A stretch of DNA of 64,000 nucleotides. Origin: Methylobacterium thuringiense (GTDB lineage Bacteria; Pseudomonadota; Alphaproteobacteria; Rhizobiales; Beijerinckiaceae). Below the pieces are notes generated by a model. That model saw nothing but the letters and a program-made list of their open reading frames with translations. It was not told where the DNA came from and ran no database searches. Shown here piece by piece: positions 61,783 through 64,000 of this stretch; position 1 is the first letter of the stretch, and the number at the start of each line of letters is the position of its first letter. A program made the translations under genes and the position numbers. The stretch covers positions 186,001 through 250,000 of the forward strand of contig NZ_BPRA01000002.1 in NCBI RefSeq assembly GCF_022179645.1, given 5' to 3'.

Positions 61783-64000
61783 TTGCGTAAGGTCACCGAC
61801 ATCACGGTCCAGGCCGGCCTGGCCCTGCTTCTGCTCTCGGTCGGGATCACCGCCGGGGCGCCGCAGGCGCGCGCCCAGAGTGGAATCGAGTCGAAGCTCT
61901 CTTCGGCAGCGAAGCCCAAGGGCAACGAACGTCTCCTCGTGGAGGCGGACGAGCTCATTTACGACAACGACAAGAACACCGTCGTCGCCCGCGGCAACGC
62001 GGAGCTGCACTATGGTGTCCGCACGCTCCAGGCCGACCGCGTGCGCTACGACCGCGGCACCAGCCGGGTCTTCGCCGAGGGCAACGTTCGCCTGACCGAC
62101 GACACCGGCTCGGTCGTCACCGGCGAGCGCATGGAGCTCACGGACGACTTCAAGAGCGGCTTCATCGACAGCCTGCGCATCCAGACCACGATCGAGCAGA
62201 AGGGCCAGCCCATCCGGACCCGGATCGCGGCGCCGCGCGCCGAGCGGATCAGCGGTGAGCAGACGAGCTTCGACTACGCGACCTACACGGCTTGCGAGCC
62301 CTGTAAGGACCACCCGGAGAAGCCGCCGCTCTGGCAGATCAAAGCCGCCAAGATCATCCAGAACAGCGAGACGCACACGATCTACTACGAGGACTCGACG
62401 CTCGAGCTCGGCGGCATCCCGGTGGCCTACCTGCCGTATTTCGAGTCCGCCGACCCGACCGTGAAGCGCAAGACCGGCTTCCTGACGCCGCGCTTCATCA
62501 CCTCGACGGCGCTCGGCACCGGCGTCGGCACGCCGTTCTTCATCAACCTCGACCCGAGCTACGACCTCACGCTGACGCCGACCTTCGTCAGCCGGCAGGG
62601 CGTGCTCGGCCAGGGCGAGTATCGCCAGCGCCTCGACAACGGCACCTTCAACGTCCGGCTGTCGGGCATCTTCCAGTCGACGCCGAGCGCCTTCCTGCCC
62701 GGCCCGCTCGGTGCGGCCGACCGTGACTTCCGCGGCTCCATCGAGTCGAAGGGCCGCTTCTACATCAACGACCGCTGGCGCACGGGCTGGGACCTCGTCG
62801 GCGTGACCGACAAGTGGTTCCTCGACAATTACCGAATCCGCAACCAGAGCGTCTCCACGGACTTCTTCCGCGAGGCGGTCTCGACGGCCTACCTGATCGG
62901 TCAGGGGGACCGCTCGTGGTTCGAGGCGCGGGGCTACTACTTCAAGTCCCTGTCGAGCTTCGACTGGCAGAAAGAGCAGCCGATCGTCGCGCCCGTCATC
63001 GACTACGACAAGCGCATCGACGGTCCCGGCGCCCTCGGCGGCGAAGTGCGCTTCGAGGCGAACGTCACCAGCCTGACCAGAGAGACCACCGACTTCCAGG
63101 GCATCCCGCGCACCGGCGCCTACCTGCTGTCGCCGAGCGTCAACGGGCTGAGCTACCCGCTCTACGAGACCTGCACGACCTTCACGCGCGACACCTGCCT
63201 GATCCGCGGGCTCGGCGGCACGAACACGCGCCTGTCCGCGCAGGCCTCCTGGCGCCGCACCTTCATCGACGACAACGGCATGGTGTGGACGCCGTTCGCG
63301 TATCTGCGCGCCGACACGTTCTTCAACAGCCCGAGCCTGTCCGGCTACCAGAACGCGCTGGCCAGCAACATCACGTCGATCAACGACGAGGTCGCCGGAC
63401 GGGTGATGCCGGCGATCGGCATCGACTGGCGCTATCCCTTCATCTCCGAATTCGGAGCGCTCGGCGTCCACACGATCGAGCCGATCGTCCAGGTGATCGC
63501 GCGGCCGAGCGAGACGCGGATCGGGCGCCTGCCGAACGAGGATGCGCAGAGCCTCGTCTTCGACGACACCTCGCTGTTCGAATGGGACAAGTTCTCGGGC
63601 TACGACAGGGTCGAGGGCGGCGTGCGTGCCAACCTCGGCGGTCAGTATTCCGTGGTCACGCCGTCGGGCTGGTACGCCAACCTGATGGCCGGTGAATCCG
63701 TACAGATCGCAGGCGTGAACTCGTTCCGCCGCGGCGACATCGCCAATGTCGGCCTCGATTCGGGTCTCGAGAACCAGCGCTCCGACTTCGTCGGCCGCGC
63801 CCAGCTCTCGCCGAACCAGAACATCAGCTTCATCGCCCGCACCCGGCTCGGCCAGGGCGACCTCGGCCTGAACCGCTTCGAGGCCGGCGTCACGGCCCGC
63901 TTCGCACCGTTCCTGCCGCTCGATACCTCGGTCTTCTATTCCTACTACACGGCTCAGCCGGCACTCGGCTTCAGCCATCGCCGCGAGGGCCTGACCGCAT
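61783..64000 (+). CDS. lptD: LPS-assembly protein LptD (3'-partial)
   Basis: Outer-membrane LPS translocon; the frame is open to the end of the window, so the C-terminus is missing (739 codons seen). TTG 61783 has GGAG 5 nt upstream and is followed by a signal peptide (LALLLLSVGITAGAPQARA). Residues ~50-150 are the OstA/LptA-like jellyroll (VEADELIYDNDKNTVVARGN). The segment YTACEPCKDHPEKPPLW is characteristic of alphaproteobacterial LptD, and the rest is the beta-barrel. It follows lptF-lptG, giving an export cluster. Confidence 0.93.
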   Translation, partial: MRKVTDITVQAGLALLLLSVGITAGAPQARAQSGIESKLSSAAKPKGNERLLVEADELIYDNDKNTVVARGNAELHYGVRTLQADRVRYDRGTSRVFAEGNVRLTDDTGSVVTGERMELTDDFKSGFIDSLRIQTTIEQKGQPIRTRIAAPRAERISGEQTSFDYATYTACEPCKDHPEKPPLWQIKAAKIIQNSETHTIYYEDSTLELGGIPVAYLPYFESADPTVKRKTGFLTPRFITSTALGTGVGTPFFINLDPSYDLTLTPTFVSRQGVLGQGEYRQRLDNGTFNVRLSGIFQSTPSAFLPGPLGAADRDFRGSIESKGRFYINDRWRTGWDLVGVTDKWFLDNYRIRNQSVSTDFFREAVSTAYLIGQGDRSWFEARGYYFKSLSSFDWQKEQPIVAPVIDYDKRIDGPGALGGEVRFEANVTSLTRETTDFQGIPRTGAYLLSPSVNGLSYPLYETCTTFTRDTCLIRGLGGTNTRLSAQASWRRTFIDDNGMVWTPFAYLRADTFFNSPSLSGYQNALASNITSINDEVAGRVMPAIGIDWRYPFISEFGALGVHTIEPIVQVIARPSETRIGRLPNEDAQSLVFDDTSLFEWDKFSGYDRVEGGVRANLGGQYSVVTPSGWYANLMAGESVQIAGVNSFRRGDIANVGLDSGLENQRSDFVGRAQLSPNQNISFIARTRLGQGDLGLNRFEAGVTARFAPFLPLDTSVFYSYYTAQPALGFSHRREGLTA

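Overview
The window is GC-rich, densely coded chromosomal DNA from an alphaproteobacterium, most likely a Hyphomicrobiales member close to Methylobacterium/Methylorubrum. That is inferred from gene content and protein style, not from a database match. Supporting signs are a GTTC-N7-GTTC SOS box of the alphaproteobacterial type, a DnaG that has lost most zinc ligands, a periplasmic pseudoazurin, and many small secreted proteins with rhizobial-type domains such as YARHG. I see no prophage, complete insertion sequence, CRISPR array, rRNA or tRNA. Most genes are core housekeeping functions.

Layout, 1-31 kb. A partial extensin-like protein and an L,D-transpeptidase (cell wall) face an osmoprotectant-type ABC operon (binding protein plus two permeases, no ATPase seen). 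Next come a single-domain response regulator, yraN-rsmI, and an LpoA-like lipoprotein. A minus-strand block follows (ssb, rph, rdgB, hemW), divergent from gyrA across a region holding an SOS box. Then coaD, two cyclophilins, a TolA-like small protein, a spermidine-synthase-like protein, mobA and mrp; NAD and purine genes (pncB, guaA, purS, purQ, apt); an inositol-monophosphatase-like protein; a frameshifted GlcG/HbpS-like gene; and a thiamine operon thiO-thiS-thiG-thiE behind a TPP riboswitch.

Layout, 31-64 kb. A class III nucleotide cyclase, two divergent AraC-type regulators (one overlapping an MFS exporter), and rpoD-dnaG back to back. After these come an SMP-30 family protein, a PilZ-like protein, YqeY, a BrnT/BrnA toxin-antitoxin pair, carA and carB separated by a pseudoazurin and a membrane protein, greA, an ELM1-like protein, trxB, a LysR regulator, a YARHG protein, an acyl-CoA ligase and pepA. 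The window ends with the LPS-export genes lptF, lptG and a 3'-truncated lptD.

The most interesting observation is a ~94-bp palindromic repeat inserted in frame inside thiE, adding about 40 residues to the enzyme, in the manner of Rickettsia palindromic elements. Others are a decayed aspartic-protease fragment beside the riboswitch, a one-base frameshift near the end of the GlcG-like gene, a GyrA with Gln at the quinolone-critical position, and the missing ATPase gene in the osmoprotectant operon. I did not find a clearly new multi-gene system.
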